Below are positions 25,726 through 34,009 of a DNA stretch of 64,000 nt, in pieces. The notes under the pieces were generated by a model. That model was not told the DNA's origin. It was given only the letters and a program-made list of their open reading frames with translations, and did no database searches. Made by a program: the position numbers and the translations under genes. The stretch spans positions 62,001 through 126,000 of IMG/VR virus record IMGVR_UViG_3300012964_000010. One strand, given 5' to 3'. The DNA is from a virus. The first letter of the stretch is position 1, and every line of letters starts with the position of its first letter.

Positions 25726-26075
25726 GTATCTTTTCTTTCTTTACGAATTTGTTGATTTATGTGTTTTCTAACTGTACCGACTTGCTCTCTAAGATTGCGA
25801 TTACTCTTTTCCTGCGCATCTTGTCTCTTGTTAATCTGTATTATAGCATTGTTCATCTCATTAAGTCTACCATTACCGCTATCTTCGGACTGTCTGGGTT
25901 TAAGCATGTTTTGAGTGATGGTGATTATTACCTTATCTTCCTGTGGGAAGAACATTCTCGATTTTACACGATATTCCTCGTCCTCTACAACCACTGTATC
26001 ACCGACTGAGGCCGTATACGTGGAAGTACCCCAGTAAACACCGTTTCCGTATTCGTCTTCGTATATTATTATCAT
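25722..26075 (-). CDS. Hypothetical protein, 117 aa
   Basis: Beta-rich N-terminal half (VYWGTSTYTASVGDTVVVEDEEYRV) with a small-barrel look, and a helical basic C-terminal half. Not recognised. Confidence 0.65.
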   Translation of the reverse strand: MIIIYEDEYGNGVYWGTSTYTASVGDTVVVEDEEYRVKSRMFFPQEDKVIITITQNMLKPRQSEDSGNGRLNEMNNAIIQINKRQDAQEKSNRNLREQVGTVRKHINQQIRKERKDT

Positions 26076-26078
26076 ATA

Positions 26079-26522
26079 TTATCCATACTGAGGTAATCCC
26101 CTAGATTTACGACCATTACCATAATTTTTAGCGCCAAATGTAGGAGACTGACTATCACAGTTAGGGCAAATTAACCTAAAGTTGGTAGGATTATTGTTAG
26201 ATGCATTACCATCTATATGGTCTGTCCATAGTGTTATGTCTTTACCATTCCAAGAATCAATTCCGCAGCAGCTACACCTATAACCGTCTCGCCTAATTAA
26301 GAATTTTCTAATAAGCACTCTGGGATTCTTAAGTCCCAAATCCTTACCTGCTAGCCAATCTTCATATAAACGATCTTCTCTTTCAGTCTTCTTCTTTGAT
26401 ACAGTATCGTACATGCATCTCAATGTGCAATAGGTGTGTGTATCACTATAACCTTTAAAGCTAAAAGATTGTCGACAACCTTTGCAGATATAAGTCTTAT
26501 CTTTTATTCCTCGATTATTCAT
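26079..26522 (-). CDS. HNH homing-type endonuclease
   Basis: 147 residues. Paired Cys zinc sites (CKGC, CSCC) and the core LWTDHIDGNASNNNPTNFRL with ICPNCDSQSPTFGAKNYG. Same family as the gene at 30145. Begins 8 bases past the end of tRNA-Asn, consistent with mobile endonucleases settling beside tRNAs. Confidence 0.85.
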   Translation of the reverse strand: MNNRGIKDKTYICKGCRQSFSFKGYSDTHTYCTLRCMYDTVSKKKTEREDRLYEDWLAGKDLGLKNPRVLIRKFLIRRDGYRCSCCGIDSWNGKDITLWTDHIDGNASNNNPTNFRLICPNCDSQSPTFGAKNYGNGRKSRGLPQYG

Positions 26523-26530
26523 TCTTGCCT

Positions 26531-26609
26531 TGGCTCCGCATCTGGGATTCGAACCCAGCTAATCATTGATTAACAGTCAAGTCCGTGCGCCTAGCTCGGA
26601 TTCTGCGGA
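26531..26609 (-). tRNA. tRNA-Asn (GTT)
   Basis: Discriminator G and encoded CCA, loop CTGTTAA on TTGA/TCAA. Acceptor has one mismatch at the inner end. Confidence 0.8.
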
Positions 26610-26615
26610 ATATCT

Positions 26616-26689
26616 TGGTGGAGGATGAGAGAATCGAACTCTCAACCATAGCTTGCAAAGCTATTGTTATCCCATTTAACTAATCCCCC
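26616..26689 (-). tRNA. tRNA-Ala (TGC)
   Basis: Acceptor GGGGGAT/ATCCTCC, stem ATAGC/GCTAT, loop TTTGCAA, CCA encoded. Decodes GCA and wobble partners. Confidence 0.9.
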
Positions 26690-26695
26690 AAAATT

Positions 26696-27040
26696 CTACT
26701 CTATAAAATAACACTTACCTTGTTTAAATAAAACTTCTTTGGCTTCTGTTATCTTCTTTCCATTGCAGGTAAAATGATCTGCAATATAAGGATTATATGT
26801 TATTACTTCTAATCCGTCAATGTCTTTGTTGCCTGCGAATGTATATTTATCCGATACCGCGTAAGCGTGAACATTTTTTCTCTTTTCGTCGATCACACGT
26901 TGGCGCCCGATATTGCTAACCTTAAACACAACATCTTCTGCTATAAAATGATCATCTCTACCGATTACCCGACCTCTTTGCTTAATCGAGAAACCACCGG
27001 TATGAAGATTACGATAAATGTAGAACTTTGCAGTGCTCAT
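26696..27040 (-). CDS. Hypothetical protein, 114 aa
   Basis: Begins MSTAKFYIYRNLHTGGFSIKQRGRVIG, a beta-rich start seen in small phage proteins that may bind nucleic acid. No function known. ATGA overlap with the upstream gene. Confidence 0.65.
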   Translation of the reverse strand: MSTAKFYIYRNLHTGGFSIKQRGRVIGRDDHFIAEDVVFKVSNIGRQRVIDEKRKNVHAYAVSDKYTFAGNKDIDGLEVITYNPYIADHFTCNGKKITEAKEVLFKQGKCYFIE

Positions 27041-27720
27041 TTATCTAACCTAAAGTATTCAGCCTTTGTTAATCTGATAAGTTGATCATCGGGCTCCCAA
27101 CACGACATATCAATACACTCCTTCAGTGATAAATTTCCCGGCATTTCCCAATAACCAAATCTATCAGTAATGCTCAACTCTTTCTCAGGCACCTTGGAGA
27201 GATCAATATACCGAATCTTCCAGCTACTGTCATCGCCCCACACACATCCACAAAGAAATCCAAAGTTACAGAATTTTATATCATCTGTTGCACCGTTATC
27301 AACTGATTCTTTAATAAATTCATCATCGTCTTTGTAATCGCAATCTACATAGACGAAGGTGTAATCGTGAACTTTATCGTGGCCCGATTTATACTTTGGC
27401 ACATAAATCTCAACCGGACAGAATCCACTGCCGGAGGGTACTTCGCCACACCAATCTTCGATTCTATCTTCGTGAAGTTTCATAATACGAGTGGCAGTAT
27501 AGTTGGCACTATATAGTGCATACCATTCTTGATTAATACAAAATGGGTAAAAAGTCAACGCAGCAAAATCATGGTAATTGCGTAGATATTCGCCGATTAA
27601 CTTATTGTCGCGAAAGATTGAAACTTTAGTTGAATTCCATGTGCCCGGTGTATTTTGTATAGACTCTGTTTCTATACGAAACGGTGTCCCGAAATAAGAC
27701 TTATTATGTAATTTTTCCAT
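27037..27720 (-). CDS. Hypothetical protein, 227 aa
   Basis: Not recognised. Aromatic and Asp-rich with YVDCDYKDDDEF and two Cys clusters (FLCGCVWGDD). Overlaps both neighbours by one to four bases, forming a unit 28097-26696. Confidence 0.65.
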   Translation of the reverse strand: MEKLHNKSYFGTPFRIETESIQNTPGTWNSTKVSIFRDNKLIGEYLRNYHDFAALTFYPFCINQEWYALYSANYTATRIMKLHEDRIEDWCGEVPSGSGFCPVEIYVPKYKSGHDKVHDYTFVYVDCDYKDDDEFIKESVDNGATDDIKFCNFGFLCGCVWGDDSSWKIRYIDLSKVPEKELSITDRFGYWEMPGNLSLKECIDMSCWEPDDQLIRLTKAEYFRLDK

Positions 27721-28097
27721 TATTTTGTAGTTAGATAAGATTTCATCGCCACCGCACTGAAAAATCTGTCATCCTTCTTAAATCTCTTATTGTTTAAGTA
27801 AAACGGCTTCAATACGATATCACCGTTACACCAATCTCTTTCTGTTTTTATGTAACCTTCTTTTTCTAATCTATTTCTAAATACAGTAAATTCTGGATGA
27901 TCTTCATAATGTATCATTGTCATCGAAGGAGTAGTATCTGCTAACTTTCTCACAAGAAAATCCTCTGATGATTCATTGTTGCGCTGGAGTAGTCGGTATG
28001 ACATTTTTACCATAACATCTGTTATGTATCTCTCATTGATAAGAAATCTTGGAAGTTTCATAATAAAATTTAGGTGAGTGTTTTGCTCTTCGGTCAT
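27720..28097 (-). CDS. Hypothetical protein, 125 aa
   Basis: Not recognised. Helical N-terminus, basic, with RDWCNGDIVLKPFYLNNKRF. Stop/start overlap TAATG with the downstream gene. Confidence 0.65.
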   Translation of the reverse strand: MTEEQNTHLNFIMKLPRFLINERYITDVMVKMSYRLLQRNNESSEDFLVRKLADTTPSMTMIHYEDHPEFTVFRNRLEKEGYIKTERDWCNGDIVLKPFYLNNKRFKKDDRFFSAVAMKSYLTTK

Positions 28098-28127
28098 TTA
28101 GCTACACGGCGGCTCAAACGGTTTTCG

Positions 28128-28265
28128 TTAGGTTGTATACCCTACTCTACTTTGCCACACCTTGCCTGATTCATTGCCCATTTTCCCAACACCCGGGAGG
28201 AGATATATTAAGACAGGAATAGAGACAGGTAATTCTTTATGTCCACCTACATATTCCACCGGCAT
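28128..28265 (-). CDS. Small hypothetical protein, 45 aa
   Basis: MPVEYVGGHKELPVSIPVLI then YLLPGVGKMGN; reads as protein but the SD (AGAAAGAG) is weak. Not recognised. Confidence 0.45.
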   Translation of the reverse strand: MPVEYVGGHKELPVSIPVLIYLLPGVGKMGNESGKVWQSRVGYTT

Positions 28266-28297
28266 ATCTCTTTCTTGGCTGCCTTCTACCTAATAAA

Positions 28298-28678
28298 TCA
28301 ATAAGATTCTAATAGCTGTTTCTTTCTTAGTTCAGCCTGTTGCTTTTTTTCTTCTTTTTCTAAAGCGTGGATGGCTTCGTGCTCTTTCTTTTCAAAGAGC
28401 CTTTGTGTTGCCAGGAGTTGAAAATCTTCCTGCCATTTTCCCTCGTGTAACCAACCATACGTCTCAGTCCAACCAGGTTGCCCACCTATGATACCATATA
28501 CTTCAACGGCATCTTTATTAAGTGGCGGATTAAATCGACTATTCGGTATTGCTTTTTCGTCCTCTGGTAAAACATAGATACGAAATGTTTTGCCGCGAGC
28601 GTGATAACCAGAAACAATGTACAATCTGTCAATTTGCCCTGTAGAAAACAGTTCAGAGTATTCTCTTGCGCCTTGCAT
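28298..28678 (-). CDS. Hypothetical protein, 126 aa
   Basis: Beta-rich first two thirds (DRLYIVSGYHARGKTFRIYVL; GGQPGWTETYGWLHEGKW) and a charged helical tail (KKEHEAIHALEKEEKKQQAEL). Not recognised. Confidence 0.65.
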   Translation of the reverse strand: MQGAREYSELFSTGQIDRLYIVSGYHARGKTFRIYVLPEDEKAIPNSRFNPPLNKDAVEVYGIIGGQPGWTETYGWLHEGKWQEDFQLLATQRLFEKKEHEAIHALEKEEKKQQAELRKKQLLESY

Positions 28679-28704
28679 GTATGTCTTTCTGTAAACTTAA
28701 AAAA

Positions 28705-28974
28705 TCAATAAAATCTCTTGATTAAATGAAAGCCAAACTGTGTTTCGATTGGTCCGCTTGTATTACCGACATCTAATGCAAAAACTGCATCTTCAAACGG
28801 TTTAACCATTTGACCTCGGTCAAAGAAACCAAGGTGACCGCCCCGTTGTCCACTCGGACATTTGCTAATTTCCCGGGCAAGAGAGTGAAAATCTTCGCCG
28901 GCAATTAATCTTCTCTGTGCTTCAAGTGCTTCTGCCAGGGTGGGTACAAGAATATGGGCTGCATTAACTTTCAT
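28705..28974 (-). CDS. Parvulin-type peptidyl-prolyl isomerase
   Basis: 89 residues, a single rotamase domain: AAHILVPTLAEALEAQRRL, FHSLAREISKCPSGQRGGHL, FFDRGQMVKPFEDAVFAL and TQFGFHLIKRF. It matches PpiC-like parvulins, which speed folding at prolines. Start set at MKVNAAHILV; the longer reading runs through tRNA-Pro. Confidence 0.85.
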   Translation of the reverse strand: MKVNAAHILVPTLAEALEAQRRLIAGEDFHSLAREISKCPSGQRGGHLGFFDRGQMVKPFEDAVFALDVGNTSGPIETQFGFHLIKRFY

Positions 28975-28992
28975 TGGTGATCCTAAAATAAA

Positions 28993-29071
28993 TGGTCGGA
29001 GATGAGGGATTTGAACTCTCATTATTCCTCGTCCCAAACGAGGTGCCATAACCAGGTTAGGCGAATCTCCG
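28993..29071 (-). tRNA. tRNA-Pro (TGG)
   Basis: Acceptor CGGAGAT/ATCTCCG, stem CCTCG/CGAGG, loop TTTGGGA, CCA encoded. Its first 15 bases are the end of an HNH gene. Confidence 0.9.
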
Positions 29072-29635
29072 AATAAATTCTTCTACATACTTATCGATTA
29101 TATCCATTACTTCATCTTTATATCGACTATGCACATATTGATGATGTGTTGGACATAACGGAACTAAATTTTCTATCCTATCATCGTCGTGGTCCTCATT
29201 GTAATGATGGACTGCAACGATTTTATCTTCTTTACAGACTACACATTCTTTCTTGTGCTGTGTAAAGCACAGAGACTGATATCGTTCTCCAGACCAGTTT
29301 CCGTTATTTATACCAGACCTAAAATGTTTATTAGCGCAACTTCGGGAACAAGTTCCTTTGCTATTCTTATAATCCTTAATGGGCTTTTCACAAACTGCAC
29401 ACTTTATTAAATTTACCGGATTTAAAAAACACGATTTTTCATGCTTCTTAATATTATTACAAATTACATCTGTCTTACAGTATTTACATTCAACATTATA
29501 CAGTCTTTTGGCAAAATCTGCAGGTTTCACATGCCCTTTATAGGACAAATGTGCCTTAAGAGCCTTCTCACTCTTATATACCTTACCATTCTTAGGACTT
29601 GTGTATGTCCCATCAGTATTCTTATATTCTTGCAT
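29057..29635 (-). CDS. HNH endonuclease running into tRNA-Pro
   Basis: 192 residues. Several Cys pairs (CKYC, CAVC, CVVC) and a core VAVHHYNEDHDDDRIENLVPLCPTHHQYVH. An N-terminal DNA-binding part holds a SPKNGKVYKSEKALKAHLSYKGH repeat-like zinc finger. Its stop codon TAA lies inside the tRNA-Pro D-stem, giving a 15-base overlap. Confidence 0.8.
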   Translation of the reverse strand: MQEYKNTDGTYTSPKNGKVYKSEKALKAHLSYKGHVKPADFAKRLYNVECKYCKTDVICNNIKKHEKSCFLNPVNLIKCAVCEKPIKDYKNSKGTCSRSCANKHFRSGINNGNWSGERYQSLCFTQHKKECVVCKEDKIVAVHHYNEDHDDDRIENLVPLCPTHHQYVHSRYKDEVMDIIDKYVEEFIRRFA

Positions 29636-29639
29636 CAAC

Positions 29640-30085
29640 TATTTATGCTCTGTGCATAAGTTTTGCTCAAATACTGAACACTGACCAAAAATTTCTGCTC
29701 GTCTAAAGTATCCAACCACTTCAGGCTAACGGTTCGGCCCCCGATATGTTTTTTGCTTCCATGGAAAGAACGGTGTTACTATTCACCCGGGTTATCCCTT
29801 AGTGGATCCCACGAAACTGCTGGACGAGTATAGTATAGCCCAGTCATATACTACTTCGATTAACGTCTCGAAACCCGACGGGTATACATCACGCAATATA
29901 CCGGTGCGTGGATTCTATGTTCGAAACAATATTCGAGGCTGTTTCTAACGCTTCAACTCGCGAATCATTTTTAGTGCCATGACTAAGGCAGTTGCATGAG
30001 TTGCCACTATGTCCCTTGTTTAAAGAACCGGTGACTTAGTTCTACCGAAACATTTTTACACCAGTTCGGCATCGGTGCGAATAGT
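29640..30085 (-). other. 445-base non-coding region between HNH gene and tRNA-Val
   Basis: No convincing ORF; the longest is a 20-codon GTG-start reading behind AAGGGAC near 30000. Several short inverted repeats (for example tagtatagc.. and the gcgaat.. pair) suggest RNA structure. No known class recognised; degenerate tRNA sequence is possible. Confidence 0.3.
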
Positions 30086-30159
30086 TGGTACCTCGTTGGA
30101 GAATTGAACTCCCGTATCCACCGTGTAAGGATGGCGTTCTACCATTAAACTACCGAGGC
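30086..30159 (-). tRNA. tRNA-Val (TAC)
   Basis: Acceptor GCCTCGG/ACGAGGT, loop CTTACAC, CCA encoded. First 15 bases shared with an HNH gene. Confidence 0.85.
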
Positions 30160-30588
30160 TTTATATTCTTGCAAATACTTATTTCGTTTTGTTACTTTCT
30201 TGTATCTATTACCCTGCCCTTTGCTGCCAAAGAATTCTGTCTGTGTATGGCAATTTGGACAAAGTAATTTTAAATTTTGTGGTATGTTATTGTCACTGTT
30301 ACCGTCAGTGTGTTCTAATTGTAATGTAAGTGGTTTGTCTTGCCAAGTGGCACCAAGCCCACATTCAAAACATTTCTCACCAAACTTTTCTGCCAGATAC
30401 TTTTTTAAGGCGTCGGGACCGTCGCACTCACCGCGTTCAATCCTTGGTACAGTCTCTGTATACCATCTATATGCCCCATGGCATACATTACCACAAAACT
30501 TATTTGCTTTGCTCCGGCCCCAGTCATTCACACTGTTACAATGTAAACAATTGTATTTCTTGTTACTTCCTTTTATTCCACTCGGCAT
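30145..30588 (-). CDS. HNH homing-type endonuclease running into tRNA-Val
   Basis: 147 residues from MPSGIKGSNKKYNCLHC; GGAGG precedes the ATG. Core LTLQLEHTDGNSDNNIPQNL and LLCPNCHTQTEFFGSKGQG, with Cys pairs CLHC and CFEC. The stop TAA falls in the tRNA-Val D-stem (GTTTAA), 15-base overlap, the same arrangement as at 29057. Confidence 0.85.
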   Translation of the reverse strand: MPSGIKGSNKKYNCLHCNSVNDWGRSKANKFCGNVCHGAYRWYTETVPRIERGECDGPDALKKYLAEKFGEKCFECGLGATWQDKPLTLQLEHTDGNSDNNIPQNLKLLCPNCHTQTEFFGSKGQGNRYKKVTKRNKYLQEYKASVV

Positions 30589-30627
30589 ATCATAGACCTC
30601 CACCAGTATTTATCGGTGGCCTATGAT

Positions 30628-30897
30628 TTATGTCTCTATTTTACCCTTTATTATCGCTGCTGTCAACTCTACCTCGTCCAACACACCACCTAATAAAGTA
30701 ATGCTCGATATAGATTCGTATATCTCAGTCATTTCCCAACTTCCATTAGCAAAAACAAAATCCATATGTCTCACTGGGCCCGAGAGGCTACACCATCCCC
30801 ATGTGATATAGTTATTATCTATTGCAGCCTTAAGTGACGGAAGATATTTTCTCGGAAAACCATTACACGAGATGCTATCCAGGTTGGCTGGCCAAGC
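30628..30897 (-). CDS. Coding-like ORF without a normal start
   Basis: About 90 codons beginning LIAWPANLDSISCNGFPRKY and ending IIKGKIET. The frame is preceded at once by TAA and has no ATG/GTG/TTG until an internal Met. The upstream gene ends in a -1 related frame with its TAA at 30900, so one nucleotide shift would join both into a single protein of about 186 residues. Either a frameshift or a sequence indel. Confidence 0.5.
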   Translation of the reverse strand, partial: AWPANLDSISCNGFPRKYLPSLKAAIDNNYITWGWCSLSGPVRHMDFVFANGSWEMTEIYESISSITLLGGVLDEVELTAAIIKGKIET

Positions 30898-30899
30898 TA

Positions 30900-31190
30900 T
30901 TAAACCTTACCTTCCAATCTCAGCACTAAAAAATCATCCTCGTCGAATTCTCCTTCTCCTTCGCAGAATTCACAGGATTCCCAGCATTCTGTATATCCAG
31001 AAGGATAAAGCCTTGCAATCATTACTTCTCCCGTACCATAACATTCAGGACAATCGTGCTTTTTCATATTCATAAGGTGTTGTAGTTTATCGAAATCTCC
31101 GGACCGTGTGGGTGCATCGATAACACTTGCAGGCCTTTCACCTACCCAGATATATTGTTTCCAATAGTGACCATTGCTTCCGCCAGACAA
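30900..31190 (-). CDS. Protein with two DnaJ-type CxxCxGxG motifs
   Basis: 96 residues from a TTG start, or about 57 from MNMKKHDCPEC. CPECYGTGEV and CEFCEGEGEF form one zinc module like a half DnaJ zinc finger. Not a full J-protein. Followed in a -1 frame by the start-less ORF at 30628. Confidence 0.6.
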   Translation of the reverse strand: MSGGSNGHYWKQYIWVGERPASVIDAPTRSGDFDKLQHLMNMKKHDCPECYGTGEVMIARLYPSGYTECWESCEFCEGEGEFDEDDFLVLRLEGKV

Positions 31191-31212
31191 AAACTACAAC
31201 AATGTATTTAAA

Positions 31213-31364
31213 TCAATGTGCATGCCATTCAATTAAAAATTGAATTTCTCTATTCCATAAATTGGTTGGCGCAAGTGAAATCGCATCACCAAGCCCGATT
31301 ATGTCTTCTGCGCATTATGCACAAAACCGGCTGAGGCTTCCTCAGTACCTAGGATATACGCCAT
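31213..31364 (-). pseudogene. Small gene with a -1 frame break
   Basis: Starts MAYILGTEEASAGFVHNA right after tRNA-Leu(TAG), then reaches a stop; one base back the frame continues EDIIGLGDAISLAPTNLWN and ends FLIEWHAH. The length (152 bases) is not a multiple of three. No slippery heptamer is visible, so an indel is most likely. Confidence 0.45.
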
Positions 31365-31368
31365 TATG

Positions 31369-31453
31369 TGGTGCCCCAGAGGAGACTCGAACTCCTACGC
31401 CTTTCGGTGCTGGAACCTAAATCCAGTGCGTCTACCAATTCCGCCACCGGGGC
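31369..31453 (-). tRNA. tRNA-Leu (TAG)
   Basis: Canonical class II: acceptor GCCCCGG, D-loop GGAATTGGTAGAC, loop TTTAGGT on CTGGA/TCCAG, CCA encoded. Confidence 0.92.
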
Positions 31454-31487
31454 AAATACAACACTAATTATAGTGCGCTATCACTAT

Positions 31488-31682
31488 TTATGCAACCTTA
31501 TCTTTATTTCTTTCTTCCCATGAGATATTGGTAATAGTGCAGGTTTCATCGCCATTGACATGAAAATCGAGGGTGTCTCCTTCACGCCAATCCATTTGTT
31601 TCATCATTTCTTCCGAAAATGGTAAAACGGCATTACCTTCCTCATCTTCCTCAACTGTTACTACCCATTTATTTGAGTCCAT
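31488..31682 (-). CDS. AbrB/MazE-like DNA-binding domain protein, 64 aa
   Basis: VTVEEDEEGNAVLPFSEEMM and WREGDTLDFHVNGDE match the swapped-hairpin AbrB fold: a beta strand with Gly/Pro turn, then L..GD.L. Probably a small transcription factor or antitoxin-like dimer. No toxin gene is next to it. Confidence 0.6.
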   Translation of the reverse strand: MDSNKWVVTVEEDEEGNAVLPFSEEMMKQMDWREGDTLDFHVNGDETCTITNISWEERNKDKVA

Positions 31683-31723
31683 AAAACCTCTTTATATCAT
31701 CCTTCTATAGTTTGCTAATTCCA

Positions 31724-31924
31724 TTATTGTCCCATTCTATCTGGATTAATTGTCCAACTATATTCAATATCAATCTTACGTAAACGCTCAACCTCATTTG
31801 CGGCTTCTTCGAGCAAATCTGCCAACCGATCTTCTTTCCCTTCTTGCACACTTTTTCGTGAAGGTATCTGGCGACGTATCTCGGCACGTTTGCGAAGACG
31901 GTAGACTAAATCTTGTTCATTCAT
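31724..31924 (-). CDS. Hypothetical protein, 66 aa
   Basis: Begins MNEQDLVYRLRKRAEIRRQI with strong helical, basic character, and ends near TINPDRMGQ. Similar small ORFs occur in many phages without known role. Overlaps upstream gene by ATGA; last of a six-gene run. Confidence 0.65.
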   Translation of the reverse strand: MNEQDLVYRLRKRAEIRRQIPSRKSVQEGKEDRLADLLEEAANEVERLRKIDIEYSWTINPDRMGQ

Positions 31925-32163
31925 TTTTTAATTCCGATGTCAACGCCAAATACTTCTTCCAAATCCCAGATAGCATCGCTGGTCTGTTCATTGCCTTCGC
32001 CTGTTACTAAAACTTTCACACATTCAGCAACAATCAATTCAGCAAACTTTTCCAATGCACCAGATATTTCTGTGTACGGATAAACTTCAGCGGATTTATT
32101 CACCACGGGTTTGACAACACGCCCGATTCTTGCCTCGATTATAAGTTCTTTAATTCGTTCATT
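31921..32163 (-). CDS. Hypothetical protein, 80 aa
   Basis: Start MNERIKELIIEARIGRVV, overlapping the upstream stop. Helical with FAELIVAECVKVLV. Not recognised. Confidence 0.6.
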   Translation of the reverse strand, partial: NERIKELIIEARIGRVVKPVVNKSAEVYPYTEISGALEKFAELIVAECVKVLVTGEGNEQTSDAIWDLEEVFGVDIGIKK

Positions 32164-32374
32164 CATATATGGACTCTTGCCAATTTTCCATTTGTGCATC
32201 AGTGAGCTCATGGTATACAATGTAGTCAAACCCGTTACACGCTTCTAAAATTTTATGCAGGTCTCGTGGGCTAATACTATGCCCTTCCCACACCGATTCA
32301 CCATCCCATGCCACAACTGTCCAATCGCACGAGCCTAGGCTATTGGTTATAACTCTTACACCTGTTGTCATCAT
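32159..32374 (-). CDS. Hypothetical protein, 71 aa
   Basis: Small acidic protein with CDWTVVAWDGESVWEGHSI. Not recognised. ATGA overlap at its start with the 32371 gene. Confidence 0.6.
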   Translation of the reverse strand: MMTTGVRVITNSLGSCDWTVVAWDGESVWEGHSISPRDLHKILEACNGFDYIVYHELTDAQMENWQESIYE

Positions 32375-32562
32375 TCTTCTCCAAAGATTGCACGGCCTGC
32401 TTTAGGTGGAAAAGTATTACCCCAATCGGCTATATGCTGTTCATCGTCGGTTTGATTTTCACCTTTTGCTGATCCGATGTAATACTTGATACCATCATAC
32501 TCGGTCTGTACCTTAACAATGCCGATATATCCAAACCAGGTCGAATTTAATATCTTATTCAT
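32371..32562 (-). CDS. Hypothetical protein, 63 aa
   Basis: Beta-rich, TWFGYIGIVKVQTEYDGIKYYIG. The IKYYIG segment recurs in small phage proteins of unknown function. ATGA overlaps both sides. Confidence 0.6.
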   Translation of the reverse strand: MNKILNSTWFGYIGIVKVQTEYDGIKYYIGSAKGENQTDDEQHIADWGNTFPPKAGRAIFGEE

Positions 32563-32840
32563 CCTGCAGTATCTGCAGCGATTTCTGTTTCGCCGCTCAT
32601 GTTTCTGACCTTATTCTTTAGCCTATCTGCGATCAGATCAGCTTCATCATATTCCATAACTACCTGGCCGACCTGATACTTTGAACGTCTCTCAACTGCT
32701 CTTTTCACAAAGTTCTCAGCTTCATATTGAGCTCTAAATTTTGCAACCGTTCTCCAAAATGAAAAGAACGAAGATTCATTCTTCCTCTTGACAACAAAAG
32801 GCGTTTCGTCGCTTCTTCCAATAACAATCTTGTATTTCAT
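32559..32840 (-). CDS. Hypothetical protein, 93 aa
   Basis: Helical, basic N-terminal half, with YEAENFVKRAVERRSKYQ. Not recognised. ATGA overlaps with both neighbours. Confidence 0.6.
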   Translation of the reverse strand: MKYKIVIGRSDETPFVVKRKNESSFFSFWRTVAKFRAQYEAENFVKRAVERRSKYQVGQVVMEYDEADLIADRLKNKVRNMSGETEIAADTAG

Positions 32841-33229
32841 CTATTAATTATCCTATGCGGTTTATTTTGTTTCTTTGAATAACGAATTGTATACCATGTG
32901 CCACTCTTTGCTTCTTCAAGGTCCCGCAATGGCGCACCGATAAGATATTCTGTTTCATCTACGATATTTCTATCTCTAACCAGATATTCAAATGGTTGGC
33001 GGAATTCGTTGCCTTGCTTATAAGCACGCATATATGTCCGGTTTGGTGGATGTATAATAATCTTTACCTGCGGAAAGAATTCTCGCACAATGTCGTGTGC
33101 TTCAGCATCTGCACCCAAGCAATCACCATGATGAAACTCAGTTGGGTTAAGTTCAGATAACAGAAGAACAAGCTGTTCTTTCTGATGCTGATTCATTCCT
33201 TCACGAGTACCGGTAAATCCTACTTTCAT
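32837..33229 (-). CDS. SLOG-family protein (YspA-like)
   Basis: 130 residues. GFTGTREGMN, then HHGDCLGADAEAH and a later HPPNRTY and RDRNIVDETEYLIGAP follow the nucleotide-binding SLOG fold. SLOG domains bind or make nucleotide signals and appear in both defence systems and phages. First gene of the six-gene overlapping run. Confidence 0.7.
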   Translation of the reverse strand: MKVGFTGTREGMNQHQKEQLVLLLSELNPTEFHHGDCLGADAEAHDIVREFFPQVKIIIHPPNRTYMRAYKQGNEFRQPFEYLVRDRNIVDETEYLIGAPLRDLEEAKSGTWYTIRYSKKQNKPHRIINR

Positions 33230-33269
33230 GATATCGATTATCTATTTGCGTATTCTGTGCACTTACATT

Positions 33270-33752
33270 TTAAGGTAAAGGTGCAATGATGTCAATTAGA
33301 AGTTGTGCATTGTACCGATCAATAAAAAAGGACGGAGATTTAATTTCTCCGTAATATCTGTACCAATTGGGTTTTTCATTAAGTTTAGAAGATATTCGAT
33401 TGATACTTAATTCAATTTCTTTTCGAGAAGGTGTCCAAGGATAGCGAACAAGAGGATATGGCACATTATCAAATATAGACGAATCACGAATGGTAATATT
33501 AAAATTTCGTTTTAATAATTCTTCAGTAAGCCTATCGTAACGTTCTTTAATAAACGCTATCTTGTTATAGAAGAATCGTACATGCCCAGTTCCAAACACA
33601 TATTCAAATGAACTGTTTTCAGAGAAATTTATACCACAGTATGCATTATATGCTTTTGTTGCTGCGGTAGGAATTCTGGCAATCTCTCTCCATTCAGCAA
33701 AAAGATGCTGATCGGCCAGGTCTTCGACCTCTACTAAATTAATACGTGTCAT
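33270..33752 (-). CDS. denV: Pyrimidine-dimer DNA glycosylase (endonuclease V)
   Basis: About 160 residues from MTRINLVEVEDLADQHLFAE, almost the T4 DenV start, with Thr2 as the catalytic nucleophile after Met removal. GTGHVRFFYNKIAFIKERY and PNWYRYYG near the C-terminus also match. Removes UV cyclobutane dimers from phage DNA. An upstream ATG would place extra residues before Thr2 and is rejected. Confidence 0.92.
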   Translation of the reverse strand: MTRINLVEVEDLADQHLFAEWREIARIPTAATKAYNAYCGINFSENSSFEYVFGTGHVRFFYNKIAFIKERYDRLTEELLKRNFNITIRDSSIFDNVPYPLVRYPWTPSRKEIELSINRISSKLNEKPNWYRYYGEIKSPSFFIDRYNAQLLIDIIAPLP

Positions 33753-33799
33753 GTTTTTCCTTACCGCCCCATTGCAATTTAAATAGGACAGCATCTGTT

Positions 33800-33876
33800 T
33801 GGTGCGATATCGGAGAATCGAACTCCGGATTCATGGGTTTAGAGTGCCCAGCCGTTTACCACTAACTTAATATCGC
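33800..33876 (-). tRNA. tRNA with unusual 9-base anticodon loop (TCT or CTA)
   Basis: Acceptor GCGATAT/ATATCGC, encoded CCA, good T-arm. The anticodon arm is TGGG/CCCA around CACTCTAAA. With a C-A closing pair the triplet is TCT (Arg) but U33 is C; shifting so U33 is kept gives CTA, an amber suppressor. Confidence 0.6.
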
Positions 33877-34009
33877 ATATGCATTCCAGCTCGCAACTTC
33901 TGGCCCAGGCTGTTATTGAATTTACAATAGACAGATGTCTTATATGGCAGGATCTATGCGCATTCACACTCAATGCATATATGTATTGTATTAAATATAC
34001 CGTCTGCGG
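33877..34009. other. Intergenic, no gene seen
   Basis: About 130 bases between a tRNA and the PTH2-like gene. The plus-strand ORF here looks like a shadow. Confidence 0.35.
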
